From Mycobacterium sp. (GTDB taxonomy: Bacteria; Actinomycetota; Actinomycetes; Mycobacteriales; Mycobacteriaceae): a stretch of DNA of 14,218 bases. Position 1 is the stretch's first letter. The number at the start of each line of letters is the position of its first letter. The position numbers and the translations under genes are program-made. The notes under the pieces were generated by a model, which was not told the origin of the DNA, did no database searches, and saw only the letters and a list, made by a program, of their open reading frames with translations. The stretch is from NCBI GenBank assembly GCA_018500005.2, contig JAHBAP020000609.1:1-14218 (forward strand), in the 5' to 3' direction. This document shows positions 1 through 8,951 of the stretch, piece by piece.

Positions 1-966
1 GCCGGGTTTGGGCGCCAATCGGTCGACCAGCCCGCGCGGCAGGAAGCGGCACACCCGGCAGCCCCCCGACCCCCCGGCGTTGGTGACACCTGTGGTCACC
101 GCCGCGACCCCCGGGGCGGCGATGCACCGCCCAGTTCCCATGTACTCCGCGTAGCGGAACCGCCGGCCGTATGCGTAGTCCAGCAGGGCGTTGCTGCGTC
201 GCACGATGCGCGTGTTGTAGGGGGCCATCACGAAGCCACCGGCCCATACCCCGGCCAGTTCGGGTGCGATCTCGCGGCCGCGCCGCAGCGGCAAGTCGGG
301 CTGGGGACCGAATTCCGGCTCGGCGCCGCGATCCTGCGTCAGGGTGTACGGGTCCTCGAGCATCTTGCGGATTTCGGCGTCGGCGGACGCCGATCGCATG
401 AGTTCGATCATCGAAGCGATGGTGCCGCCGGAGACCCCGCCGGCGAAGTCGCGCAGCACGTAGTTGGTGTCGAGCAGATCTCCCGCGCCGTCCTGGCGGG
501 CGCGGTTGAACAGCGCGTACACCGTCATATCGGAGGGCACTGAGTCGAAACCACAGGCGTGCACGATCCGCGCGCCGGTGTCGATGGCTTGTTTGTGGTA
601 TTCGTCGATGCTCTGCCGGACGAACGTCGCTTCACCGGTGAGGTCGCAGTAGTCGGTGCCCGTCTTGGCGCAAGCTGCGACCAGGGGCAGCCCGTACTTG
701 GCGTCCGGGCCCACCGTGGTGACCACCACCCGGGTGCGGGCAGCCATCGCCTCCAGCGTCGACGGCGAGGAGGCGTCGGCGCTGATGATGGGCCAGTCCC
801 GGGCGGCGTCCGGCAGGGACGCCCGGACGGCTTCCAATTTCTGGGCGGACCGGCCGGCCAGCGCGATGCGGGCGTCTCCACCCGCCTGCGCCAGGTACTC
901 CGCGGTCAGCTTGCCGACGAAGCCGGTCGCCCCATAAACGACGATGTCGAATTCACGCTGGGTCAT
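1..966 (-). CDS. Saccharopine dehydrogenase-like / trans-acting enoyl reductase family protein, 3' end outside window
   Basis: Partial gene: the first 322 codons are present and the frame is still open at base 1. The ATG at 964-966 gives a protein starting MTQREFDIVVYGATGFVG; residues 12-18 (GATGFVG) are the NAD(P)-binding glycine motif of a Rossmann fold at the N terminus. The rest reads like the mycobacterial Rv2449c family (about 419 aa from memory), so roughly 100 C-terminal residues are missing. Proteins of this fold include saccharopine dehydrogenases and the trans-acting enoyl reductase Rv2953 of phthiocerol/phenolphthiocerol lipid synthesis; the substrate of this member is unknown and a lipid role is only inference. 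It follows rpfE by 43 nt on the same strand with no terminator seen between them, so co-transcription is likely. No strong ribosome binding site sits just ahead of the ATG; the nearest is a weak AGG about 13 nt upstream. Confidence 0.85.
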   Translation of the reverse strand, partial: MTQREFDIVVYGATGFVGKLTAEYLAQAGGDARIALAGRSAQKLEAVRASLPDAARDWPIISADASSPSTLEAMAARTRVVVTTVGPDAKYGLPLVAACAKTGTDYCDLTGEATFVRQSIDEYHKQAIDTGARIVHACGFDSVPSDMTVYALFNRARQDGAGDLLDTNYVLRDFAGGVSGGTIASMIELMRSASADAEIRKMLEDPYTLTQDRGAEPEFGPQPDLPLRRGREIAPELAGVWAGGFVMAPYNTRIVRRSNALLDYAYGRRFRYAEYMGTGRCIAAPGVAAVTTGVTNAGGSGGCRVCRFLPRGLVDRLAPKPG

Positions 967-1009
967 GAGGGTCAACTTACCTGCGACCGCGGAGCCGGTT
1001 CAGGGAGCG

Positions 1010-1537
<528 letters not shown>

Positions 1538-1543
1538 TCAGAC

Positions 1544-1577
1544 AAAAAAGGTGGCGCCGGATTTCTCCGACGCCACC
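1544..1577 (-). terminator. Rho-independent terminator downstream of the second rpf gene
   Basis: Read on the minus strand: a 12-bp stem (GGTGGCGTCGGA paired with TCCGGCGCCACC, one T:G wobble), a GAAA tetraloop, then six T. It begins 18 nt after the TGA stop of the upstream rpf gene and ends before the GTG of the downstream one. This is an unusually complete intrinsic terminator for a high-GC actinobacterium. It implies that the two rpf genes are mostly separate transcripts. Confidence 0.9.
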
Positions 1578-1595
1578 TGTCAATCCTGCGGCTGT

Positions 1596-2036
<441 letters not shown>

Positions 2037-2054
2037 TCACACGCTTTGCTTGCG

Positions 2055-2076
2055 CTGCGGCCCCGCTCACCCGCAG
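2055..2076 (-). repeat. 6-bp GC-rich inverted repeat in the rpf leader
   Basis: CTGCGG (2055-2060) and CCGCAG (2071-2076) flank a 10-nt loop. It is the most distal of three successive inverted repeats upstream of the minimal rpf gene. On its own a 6-bp repeat is weak evidence; the clustering of three within 120 nt is what makes it notable. Confidence 0.5.
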
Positions 2077-2271
2077 GGTTTCTAATCTGAAATTGTTTAG
2101 CCTTTTTGGGGGCCGGGTAAGACGGTACGTGAGTTTGTCGGCGCGAGTCACGTCAATGACACGGCAATTTCTTGCAAATAACGGCTTTATCACGACTGTT
2201 GCAATGCCGAAGTCACTGCAGGTCAGAACGGCGTGTCAGATGGCCCTCAACGGTGACGGGCCCGTCATTTT

Positions 2272-2287
2272 TGTGACCTAAATCACA
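2272..2287. promoter_or_regulatory. Perfect CRP/GlxR-type operator upstream of the rpf genes
   Basis: TGTGACCTAAATCACA is a perfect TGTGA-N6-TCACA palindrome and also fits the actinobacterial GlxR form with central TA (TGTGANNTANNTCACA). In mycobacteria the cAMP receptor protein (Rv3676 in M. tuberculosis) binds such sites and is known to act on rpfA. The centre lies about 350 nt upstream of the rpf start codon, so either the transcript has a long leader or the site acts from a distance. Confidence 0.75.
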
Positions 2288-2294
2288 TCTAGTT

Positions 2295-2310
2295 TGTGAA
2301 CGGGCACACA
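2295..2310. promoter_or_regulatory. Degenerate second CRP-like site
   Basis: TGTGA at 2295-2299 and ACACA at 2306-2310 are separated by 6 nt, a TGTGA-N6-TCACA site with one right half poorly matched (ACACA instead of TCACA). Its centre is 23 bp from that of the perfect site, roughly two helical turns, so the pair could bind on nearly the same face. Alone I would not call it. Confidence 0.35.
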
Positions 2311-2320
2311 GCGATGCAAT

Positions 2321-2356
2321 TCACATTAATAACATTAGTCACATCAATAACATTTT
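2321..2356. repeat. Imperfect tandem 18-bp direct repeat
   Basis: Two 18-bp copies, 2321-2338 and 2339-2356, share TCACAT-(T/C)-AATAACATT and differ at three positions. The unit is AT-rich in a GC-rich genome. Tandem direct repeats with a spacing near two helical turns are typical of response-regulator binding. MtrA, which controls rpf genes in M. tuberculosis, is one candidate, but I cannot match its motif with certainty. Confidence 0.6.
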
Positions 2357-2358
2357 CG

Positions 2359-2375
2359 GCGGCGGCGACCGCCGC
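2359..2375 (-). terminator. Possible GC-hairpin terminator after mobA
   Basis: A 7-bp all-GC stem (GCGGCGG / CCGCCGC) with a 3-nt loop sits 37 nt past the mobA stop. No T tract follows on the minus strand, so it would only qualify as a tail-less mycobacterial-type terminator. It may instead be chance in GC-rich sequence. Confidence 0.35.
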
Positions 2376-2411
2376 GCGGCAGCGAGATTGCACTCAGATC
2401 GACGGAATAGC

Positions 2412-3002
2412 TCAGCGCAGGCCGTTCGGGTAGTTGAGATTAATCAGCGCACGCTCGTCGGACAAAACCACCCGATGGATGGCCACCACCCCGGTCAGCG
2501 CCCGCATGCTGCTCTCCCCCGCCTTGACCAGCAAGTTAACGTCATCGGCAAGGCTGGTCCGATAAATTCCGGCCAGGTAATGATCACGGCCGTCCCAGGG
2601 CAGCACCACGTCGGCGCTCCGATGAACGGCGAGCCGGTCGATGAGTTCGACGGACAGGTACGGCATGTCAACCGCACAGACGACAGCTCGGTCCGACCCG
2701 GCGGCCGCTGCGGCGCGAAGTCCCCAGCCGGTCGCCGGCAGTGGCCCGCCGCCGCTGACTTCGTCGCGAAGAATCTCGGCGTCCAGTGCTGGCAGCACCT
2801 GCCCCGGTGCGGCAATCACGAAGATCGGGGAACACCGCTGAACCAGCACGGCAACGGTGTTTTCCACCATGGTGAGTTCGGACGGCCCCGAATGCGGTCC
2901 GGGATGGGGCATCGTGGCCTTGTCCCGGCCCATCCGGCGTGACCCGCCGCCGGCCAGGATCACCGCCGCCAGCGGGGTGCTGCTGGGGCCGCCTTGCGGC
3001 AC
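2412..3002 (-). CDS. mobA: Molybdenum cofactor guanylyltransferase MobA
   Basis: Cytoplasmic enzyme of 196 aa that transfers GMP from GTP to Mo-molybdopterin, giving the MGD cofactor needed by DMSO-reductase-family enzymes such as the FdhF-like protein encoded nearby. The N-terminal nucleotide-binding signature [14 protein letters not shown] is at residues 16-29. GGGPL (84-88) and the metal-binding aspartate in CAVDMPYL (Asp112) follow, and LINLNYP near the C terminus matches the family's closing motif. The start is GTG at 3000-3002, only 3 nt after the korB stop, so translation is probably coupled to korB; the ribosome binding site is weak, which fits coupling. Alternative: a related NTP-transferase such as MocA. 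The RMGxDKA signature and short length favour MobA. Confidence 0.9.
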   Translation of the reverse strand: MPQGGPSSTPLAAVILAGGGSRRMGRDKATMPHPGPHSGPSELTMVENTVAVLVQRCSPIFVIAAPGQVLPALDAEILRDEVSGGGPLPATGWGLRAAAAAGSDRAVVCAVDMPYLSVELIDRLAVHRSADVVLPWDGRDHYLAGIYRTSLADDVNLLVKAGESSMRALTGVVAIHRVVLSDERALINLNYPNGLR

Positions 3003-3005
3003 CGG

Positions 3006-4079
3006 CTAGTCCACGGTCCAGGTGTCGCGACCGCGCAGCAGGGCCTGCAGCGCCGCCGTGTCGTGCGGGGCGGTGGCGCGGGCCGCGGCCAACTGGTCGC
3101 GCGCAGCGTCGTCGTAGGTGGGCCGGATGACCTGCCGGAAGATACCCATCACGGTGTGCTCCAGGTTCTGGTCACTGAGCCGGGACAGCGCGAAGGCGTA
3201 GGCCGGGTTGTCGGCGTGGGCATCGTGCACCACGATCTGGTCGGCCGACACCTCGGCGGTCTTGGCCACATCGAGCCCGAAACCGGACTGCACCACGCAG
3301 TATTCGCCGTCGGCTCCGAAGGTGATCGGCTCACCGTGCCGAACTGGAATGACGTGATCCTCGGCGCCTTCCTTGCGAAGCAGATCGAATGACCCGTCGT
3401 TGAAGATCGGGCAGTCCTGCAGGATCTCTACCAGCGCCGCGCCGCGGTGCGCGGCCGCGGCCCGCAGCACCTCCGAGAGGCCCTTGCGGTCGGAGTCCAG
3501 TGCCCGCCCCACGAACGTCGCCTCCGCCCCCAATGCCACCGACACCGGGTTGAACGGCTGATCCAGTGAGCCCATCGGGGTCGACTTGGTCACCTTGCCG
3601 ACCTCCGAGGTCGGCGAGTACTGGCCCTTGGTCAGTCCGTAGATCCGGTTGTTGAACAGCAGGACGGTGATGTTCATGTTTCGCCGCAGGGCGTGGATCA
3701 GATGGTTGCCGCCGATGGACAACGCATCGCCGTCACCGGTGACCACCCACACCGACAGGTCGGGCCGGGCCAACGCCAACCCGGTCGCGATAGTCGGCGC
3801 GCGGCCGTGGATGGAGTGGAAGCCGTAGGTCTCCAGGTAATAGGGGAACCGACTCGAGCAGCCGATACCGCTGATGAAGGCGATGTTCTCCCGGCGCAGC
3901 CCCAACTCCGGGAGAAAATTGCGGATGGTGTTGAGGATGACGTAGTCACCGCAGCCCGGGCACCAGCGAACTTCCTGGTCGCTGGTGAAGTCCTTGGCCT
4001 TCTGCGGAACCTCCGTGGTGGGAACACCGGCCGTCTTCGACGGCGATGCGGGCAGGCCCAGGTCGGTGCCGATGGTCAT
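3006..4079 (-). CDS. korB: 2-oxoglutarate:ferredoxin oxidoreductase, beta subunit
   Basis: TPP-binding subunit (357 aa) of the two-subunit KorAB enzyme, which decarboxylates 2-oxoglutarate to succinyl-CoA with ferredoxin as electron acceptor, an alternative to 2-oxoglutarate dehydrogenase. The TPP/Mg motif GDGDALSIGGNH lies at about 115-126, with the downstream NNRIYGLTKGQ at 143-153. Cys40 and Cys43 (WCPGCG), Cys74 (GIGCSSRFP) and Cys223 (QDCPIFNDG) correspond to the four ligands of the single [4Fe-4S] cluster in this OGOR type. No separate ferredoxin domain is fused. The ATG overlaps the korA stop by 4 nt (ATGA) and has GGAAG 7 nt upstream inside korA, so the pair is translationally coupled. 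Alternative substrates (pyruvate or other 2-oxoacids) cannot be excluded from sequence alone, but synteny with Rv2454c supports 2-oxoglutarate. Confidence 0.93.
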   Translation of the reverse strand: MTIGTDLGLPASPSKTAGVPTTEVPQKAKDFTSDQEVRWCPGCGDYVILNTIRNFLPELGLRRENIAFISGIGCSSRFPYYLETYGFHSIHGRAPTIATGLALARPDLSVWVVTGDGDALSIGGNHLIHALRRNMNITVLLFNNRIYGLTKGQYSPTSEVGKVTKSTPMGSLDQPFNPVSVALGAEATFVGRALDSDRKGLSEVLRAAAAHRGAALVEILQDCPIFNDGSFDLLRKEGAEDHVIPVRHGEPITFGADGEYCVVQSGFGLDVAKTAEVSADQIVVHDAHADNPAYAFALSRLSDQNLEHTVMGIFRQVIRPTYDDAARDQLAAARATAPHDTAALQALLRGRDTWTVD

Positions 4080-5938
4080 GCGTTCACTTCCGTCTGGACC
4101 GATGCGTCGATGATTGCCTCGATCTCGTCGGCCCGGAAGGCCATGCCGGCGACCTTGGTCACCGATTGCACGTCGACCAGGTACTTGCCGCGAAGCAGCA
4201 GGGCAAGTTGGCCGAGGTTCATCTCCGGCAGCACCACCGTCGTGTAGCCGGCCAGCACGTCGCCGAGGTTCGACGGCAGCGGGTTGAGATGGCGCAACTG
4301 GGCGTGCGCCACCTTCACCCCGCGCCGTCGGACACGTCTGCAGGCCTCACCGATAGGGCCGAAGGAACTGCCCCAACCGAGCAGCAGCAGTTCGGCGTCA
4401 CCGGTTGGGTCGTCGACCTCCAGATCGGGGACCTCGATCCCGTCGATCTTGCTCTGGCGCAACCGGACCATCAGGTCGTGGTTGTCGGGGTGGTAGGAGA
4501 TGTCCCCCGCACCGTTGGCTTTTTCCAACCCGCCGATGCGGTGCTCGAGGCCAGGGGTGCCGGGGACCGCCCACTGGCGGGCCAGCGTCTCCGGATCCCG
4601 GTCGTAGGGCGCGAAATTCTCGCCGGGGACCGCGAATCCCGGATCGATCGGCGCGAGGCCGCCGACGTCGGGGATCCGCCACGGCTCCGAGCCGTTGGCG
4701 ATCGCACCGTCGGAGAGCACGATCACCGGCGTCCGGTAGGTCAGCGCAATCCTGGCTGCCTGCACCGCGATGTCGAAGCAGTCCGACGGGGAGCAGGGCG
4801 CGAGCACTGCGACCGGCGACTCGCCATTGCGGCCGAACATGGCCTGCAACAGGTCGGCCTGTTCGGTCTTGGTCGGCAGACCGGTGGACGGTCCGCCGCG
4901 TTGGACGTCGATGACCACCAGTGGCAACTCGGTCATTACCGCCAGACCGATGAACTCAGACTTCAGCGCCACGCCGGGGCCCGACGTGCTCGTGACGCCG
5001 AGTGCACCGCCATAGGAGGCGCCCAGCGCGGCACCGATCCCGGCGATCTCGTCCTCGGCCTGGAAGGTCAGGACGTTGAAGTTCTTGTGCTTGGACAGCT
5101 CATGGAGCACGTCCGAGGCAGGGGTGATCGGGTAACTGCCCAGCACCACCTCGACGCCGGCAAGCTGCCCCGCGGCGACGATTCCATAGGCCAACGCGGT
5201 ATTTCCGGAGATCTGCCGATACTCGCCTGGTGCCAGCCTGGCCGGGGACACCTCGTAGGTCGTGGCGAAGGCCTCGGTGGTCTCGCCGTAATTCCAGCCG
5301 GCCCGTAACGCCAGCACATTGGCCTCGGCGACCTGGGGCTTACGGGCGAACTTCTCCCGGATGAAGGTCTCACTGGGCTGGATCGAGCGACCGTACATCC
5401 AGCACAACAGGCCAAGAGCGAACATGTTTTTGGAGCGTTCGCCGTCCTTCTTGGTCGCGCCGATCGGCTCCACCGCGCCGAGGGTCAGGGTGGTCATCGG
5501 AACGGAATGAACGCGAAACTCTGACAACTCGCCGGTCTCTAACGGATTGGCGACATAGCCCACCTTGGCCAGGTTGCGTTTGGTGAACTCGTCGGCGTTG
5601 GCGATCACCGTGCCGCCACGCGGCAGATCGCCCAGATTGGCCTTCAAGGCAGCCGGGTTCATTGCGACCAGTACGTCGGGACGGTCTCCGGCGGTGAGGA
5701 TGTCGTAGTCGGCGATCTGGATCTGGAACGACGAGACGCCCGGCAGCGTGCCTGCCGGCGCACGGATCTCGGCTGGGTAATTGGGTTGGGTTGCAAGGTC
5801 ATTGCCGAACAGCGCGGCTTCGGACGTAAACCGGTCGCCGGTCAGCTGCATACCGTCGCCGGAATCCCCGGCGAACCTGATGACGACCTTTTCGAGTTTC
5901 TGCCGGTTCTGCGCAGCTCCGTTGCCATTCGGACCCAC
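4076..5938 (-). CDS. korA: 2-oxoglutarate:ferredoxin oxidoreductase, fused gamma-alpha subunit
   Basis: 620-aa partner of KorB. Residues about 18-215 are the gamma domain (GDSGDGMQLTGDRF at 24-37), and 245-620 hold the alpha pyrimidine-binding domain and its C-terminal domain. YPITPASD at 269-276, the Glu-rich QAEDEIAG at 293-300 and GPG at 320-322 are characteristic of alpha subunits of 2-oxoacid:ferredoxin oxidoreductases. Gamma-alpha fusion is normal for the actinobacterial Kor type. The start is GTG at 5936-5938 with AAAGG about 7 nt upstream; no better start exists ahead of the gamma motif. First gene of korA-korB-mobA, it diverges from the plus-strand molybdoenzyme cluster across a 241-nt region. 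Confidence 0.95.
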   Translation of the reverse strand: MGPNGNGAAQNRQKLEKVVIRFAGDSGDGMQLTGDRFTSEAALFGNDLATQPNYPAEIRAPAGTLPGVSSFQIQIADYDILTAGDRPDVLVAMNPAALKANLGDLPRGGTVIANADEFTKRNLAKVGYVANPLETGELSEFRVHSVPMTTLTLGAVEPIGATKKDGERSKNMFALGLLCWMYGRSIQPSETFIREKFARKPQVAEANVLALRAGWNYGETTEAFATTYEVSPARLAPGEYRQISGNTALAYGIVAAGQLAGVEVVLGSYPITPASDVLHELSKHKNFNVLTFQAEDEIAGIGAALGASYGGALGVTSTSGPGVALKSEFIGLAVMTELPLVVIDVQRGGPSTGLPTKTEQADLLQAMFGRNGESPVAVLAPCSPSDCFDIAVQAARIALTYRTPVIVLSDGAIANGSEPWRIPDVGGLAPIDPGFAVPGENFAPYDRDPETLARQWAVPGTPGLEHRIGGLEKANGAGDISYHPDNHDLMVRLRQSKIDGIEVPDLEVDDPTGDAELLLLGWGSSFGPIGEACRRVRRRGVKVAHAQLRHLNPLPSNLGDVLAGYTTVVLPEMNLGQLALLLRGKYLVDVQSVTKVAGMAFRADEIEAIIDASVQTEVNA

Positions 5939-6099
5939 GTCGCCGCCTTTCGTTTTATTACGGCGGTTTTTCTGCTACTTGCGGTACCGATTATTGCACT
6001 TTCTCAGGTACCCTCTTAGGAAGCGGTCTTAGGACACGCCGTCGGATTTGACCGAAACCACAGTTCAGCGCGGTGACCCAGACAGCAGGAAGTCCGAAT

Positions 6100-6115
6100 T
6101 GTGGTGTAGCTCACT
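6100..6115. promoter_or_regulatory. Imperfect CRP/GlxR-like site in the korA / fdhF-cluster divergent region
   Basis: TGTGGTGTAGCTCACT matches TGTGANNTANNTCACA at 10 of 12 defined positions, keeping GTG-N8-CAC and the central TA. It lies between the divergent korA (162 nt from its start) and the plus-strand gene at 6180, so it could affect either. The remainder of 5939-6179 is AT-richer than the genes and holds two GGTACC hexamers but no -35/-10 pair I trust. Confidence 0.45.
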
Positions 6116-6179
6116 TTCTGCCGTCAGCGAACCTTAAGAAAAACAACCCGGGCAAATCCCGTTCCGGCACCATTAAGGC

Positions 6180-6686
6180 ATGCCGGACTCCTTTCCCGAG
6201 ACGCACTGGGGCCGAGAGACGATGTCGCGCATTTTCGCCCCGGCCTATCGGTTCGCGTCGACCCCGGTGGGGTCCCGCGTCCTGCGTGCCTTCGTCCCCC
6301 TGGACCGCCGGGTGCTGGCCGCGACCAAGGGCAGGTACACGTTGTTCGGCCCGGTCGCACTGCCCACGCTGCTGCTGACCACTACGGGCCGGAAGTCGGG
6401 CCTGGCCCGCACGACCGCGCTGAGTTATCTGCGCGACGGCCATCGTCTGCTGGTGCTCGGCAGCAACTGGGGCCAGCAATCCCACCCGGGATGGTCGGTG
6501 AATCTTCAGGCCCACCCGGAGGCCAGCGTCACCATGGGCGGAGAAGAGATTCCTGTCCGGGCGACCCTTCTGCACGGGGCGGAACGCGAGCGATGCCTGC
6601 AGCGGTTCCTGTCCTACCCGATGTACCGCGCCTACCGCACACGCACCACCCGTGAACTGCGGCTGTTTGCGTTGTCGCGGGCCTAG
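6180..6686 (+). CDS. Deazaflavin (F420)-dependent nitroreductase-family protein
   Basis: Small protein of 168 aa resembling the DDN/FDOR split-barrel family, many members of which bind cofactor F420 and reduce or sequester small molecules in mycobacteria. LLTTTGRKSG (65-74) is the family's strand-turn motif ahead of the phosphate-binding region. The following RTTALSYLRDG, the SNWGQ (95-99) and HPGWSVNLQAHP (102-113) segments are equally typical. The start is uncertain: the ATG at 6180 has no good ribosome binding site, while the ATG at 6222 (154 aa, MSRIFAPAYRF) has GAGAG close upstream and keeps the whole domain. The stop lies 9 nt before the fdhF-like start, so the two are probably co-transcribed. 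Whether it uses F420, FMN or heme, and on what substrate, cannot be told; a role linked to the molybdoenzyme is inference. Confidence 0.8.
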   Translation: MPDSFPETHWGRETMSRIFAPAYRFASTPVGSRVLRAFVPLDRRVLAATKGRYTLFGPVALPTLLLTTTGRKSGLARTTALSYLRDGHRLLVLGSNWGQQSHPGWSVNLQAHPEASVTMGGEEIPVRATLLHGAERERCLQRFLSYPMYRAYRTRTTRELRLFALSRA

Positions 6687-6695
6687 ATTGGACGC

Positions 6696-8951
6696 ATGCG
6701 GATCGGCCCACCGAAGACGGCGGCCGCCGGAATTCCCGGCGTTCTGGTTGCGCTGAAGCACAGCCTCGCGCAGATGGGCGCCGTGCGGACCGTGACCACG
6801 CTGACCCGGGTGAACCAGCGTGACGGGTTCGACTGCCCCGGATGCGCCTGGCCGGAGGAACCGGGCGGCCGCAAACTGGCTGAGTTCTGCGAGAACGGCG
6901 CCAAGGCCGTCGCCGAGGAAGCCACCCGCCGCGTTGTCACGCCAGACTTCTTCGCCGAGCACCCGGTGCGGGAGTTGGCGGCACGACCGGAGTACTGGTT
7001 ATCCCAGCAGGGCCGGCTGGCCCATCCGATGGTGCTGCGGCCCGGGGATGACCACTACCGCCCGATCGGCTGGGCGCAGGCCTACGACCTGATCGCCGCG
7101 CATCTGCAGGCGCTGGGCGGTCCCGATGAGGCTTTGTTCTACACATCGGGTCGCGCCAGCAACGAGGCCGCGTTCCTCTACCAGTTGATGGTTCGCAGTT
7201 TCGGCACCAACAATCTGCCCGCCTGCTCCAACATGTGCCATGAGTCCTCCGGCACCGCGTTGACCGAGTCGATAGGCGTGGGCAAGGGTTCGGTGACCGT
7301 CGAGGACGTCGAGCACGCCGACCTGATCCTCATCGCCGGCCAGAATCCGGGCACCAACCACCCTCGCATGCTGTCGGTGCTGGAGAAGGCAAAAGCCAAC
7401 GGCGCCAAGATCATCGCCATCAATCCGCTGCCGGAGGCGGGCCTGATCAGGTTCAAGGATCCGCAGAAGGTGGGTGGCGTCGTCGGGCACGGAACGCCGA
7501 TCGCCGACGAGTTCGTGCAGATCCGTCTGGGCGGCGATATGGCCATGTTCCGCGGGCTGGCAAAGCTGCTCCTGGAGGGCGGTCACGAGGATCGGCAGTT
7601 CGTCGCCGATCACTGCCACGGATTCGACGACTACGCCGCATTGGCCCGCGACATCGAAATCGACACGGTACTTGAGGCCACCGGGATCACCGCGAGGCAG
7701 TTGCACCGCGTCGCCGAGATGCTGGCCGCCTCGCGACGAACGATCGTTTGCTGGGCGATGGGGCTGACCCAGCACAGCCACGCGGTCGCGACCATCGCCG
7801 AAGTCACCAACGTCCTTCTGCTGCGCGGGATGATCGGCAAACCCGGGGCGGGGGTGTGCCCGGTTCGGGGTCACTCCAATGTGCAAGGCGACCGAACCAT
7901 GGGCATCTGGGAGAAGGCACCCGAAGACTTCCTGGCCGCCTTGGAATCCCGGTTCGGGATCACCGCACCCCGTCGGCACGGGTACGACACCGTCAACGCC
8001 ATCCGGGCCATGCGGGACGGGCAGGCGTCGGTATTCATCGGAATGGGCGGCAACTTCGCCTCGGCCACACCGGATACCGACGTCACCGAAGCGGCCCTGC
8101 GCAATTGCGCGCTGACGGTGCAGGTGTCCACCAAGCTCAACCGCAGCCACCTGGTACCCGGCCGCACCGCACTGATCCTTCCCACCCTGGGCCGCACCGA
8201 CCGCGACCTGGTGAACGGCCGCAAACAGGTGGTCTCGGTCGAGGACTCGATGTCGATGGTGCACCTGTCCCGCGGCAGCCTGCCCCCGCCGGGGCCCGCG
8301 GTGCGCAGCGAGGTGGCGATCATCTGCCAACTCGCGCGCCGCCTGCTGGGCCCCAGTCATCCGGTGCCATGGGAACGTTTCGCCTCCGACTACGACGCCA
8401 TCCGCGAGGAGATCGCCGCCGTGGTGCCCGGTTGTGCAGACTACAACCGACGAGTCCGGCAACCCGACGGCTTCCAGTTGCCGCATCCCCCGCGGGATTC
8501 CCGCGAATTCCCCACCAGCACAGGCAAAGCCAACTTCGCCAGCTACCCGCTGGAATGGGTTCCGGTGCCACCCGGCCGGCTGGTGCTGCAGACACTACGC
8601 AGCCACGACCAGTACAACACCACGATCTACGGCCTCGACGACCGCTACCGCGGGGTTAAGGGCGGCCGACGGGTGGTGTTCGTCAATCCGTCGGATATCG
8701 CCGCGTTCGGATTGGCCGACGGCGATCAGGTCGACCTGTTGTCGGAGTTCACCGGTGCCGATGGCCCGGAGCAGCGCCGGGCCAAGGACTTCCGGGTTGT
8801 CGCCTACCCGACACCGCAGGGCAACGCCGCCGCCTACTACCCGGAGACCAACCCGCTGGTTCCTTTGGACCACGTTGCCGCCAAATCCAATACGCCCGCG
8901 TCCAAGGCCGTCGTGGTCAGGCTGGAGAAGACCGGGCCATGGGCCGGGTGA
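6696..8951 (+). CDS. YdeP/FdhF-family molybdopterin oxidoreductase alpha subunit
   Basis: 751-aa catalytic subunit of a bis-MGD molybdoenzyme, related to formate dehydrogenase H but in the YdeP-type clade whose electron partners and substrate are poorly defined. An N-terminal cysteine cluster has the pattern C47-x2-C50-x14-C65 (DCPGC ... EFCENG), unlike the CxxCxxxC...C of true FDH [4Fe-4S] sites. The likely molybdenum ligand is Cys181 in SNMCHESSG, followed by His182 as in formate dehydrogenases. MGD-binding signatures follow: [11 protein letters not shown] near 215, [18 protein letters not shown] and [12 protein letters not shown] mid-protein. The C-terminal molybdopterin-dinucleotide domain covers about 640-740. 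No in-frame UGA, so Cys not Sec. No signal peptide or Tat motif, hence cytoplasmic. No small Fe-S or cytochrome subunit is encoded next to it. Its 3' end overlaps fdhD by 13 nt. Confidence 0.88.
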   Translation: MRIGPPKTAAAGIPGVLVALKHSLAQMGAVRTVTTLTRVNQRDGFDCPGCAWPEEPGGRKLAEFCENGAKAVAEEATRRVVTPDFFAEHPVRELAARPEYWLSQQGRLAHPMVLRPGDDHYRPIGWAQAYDLIAAHLQALGGPDEALFYTSGRASNEAAFLYQLMVRSFGTNNLPACSNMCHESSGTALTESIGVGKGSVTVEDVEHADLILIAGQNPGTNHPRMLSVLEKAKANGAKIIAINPLPEAGLIRFKDPQKVGGVVGHGTPIADEFVQIRLGGDMAMFRGLAKLLLEGGHEDRQFVADHCHGFDDYAALARDIEIDTVLEATGITARQLHRVAEMLAASRRTIVCWAMGLTQHSHAVATIAEVTNVLLLRGMIGKPGAGVCPVRGHSNVQGDRTMGIWEKAPEDFLAALESRFGITAPRRHGYDTVNAIRAMRDGQASVFIGMGGNFASATPDTDVTEAALRNCALTVQVSTKLNRSHLVPGRTALILPTLGRTDRDLVNGRKQVVSVEDSMSMVHLSRGSLPPPGPAVRSEVAIICQLARRLLGPSHPVPWERFASDYDAIREEIAAVVPGCADYNRRVRQPDGFQLPHPPRDSREFPTSTGKANFASYPLEWVPVPPGRLVLQTLRSHDQYNTTIYGLDDRYRGVKGGRRVVFVNPSDIAAFGLADGDQVDLLSEFTGADGPEQRRAKDFRVVAYPTPQGNAAAYYPETNPLVPLDHVAAKSNTPASKAVVVRLEKTGPWAG

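Noticed and set aside
5940..5975. Hairpin CGCCG...CGGCG followed by T residues near the korA start
   Set aside because: The stem is 5 bp with a 15-nt loop, and no plus-strand gene ends before it.
7230..7250. Selenocysteine in the FdhF-like protein
   Set aside because: The ligand position is a TGC cysteine codon (Cys181) and no in-frame UGA precedes the stop.
6999..8486. A 495-codon minus-strand frame opposite the fdhF-like gene
   Set aside because: Shadow of the conserved molybdoenzyme; no family features and no initiation signals.
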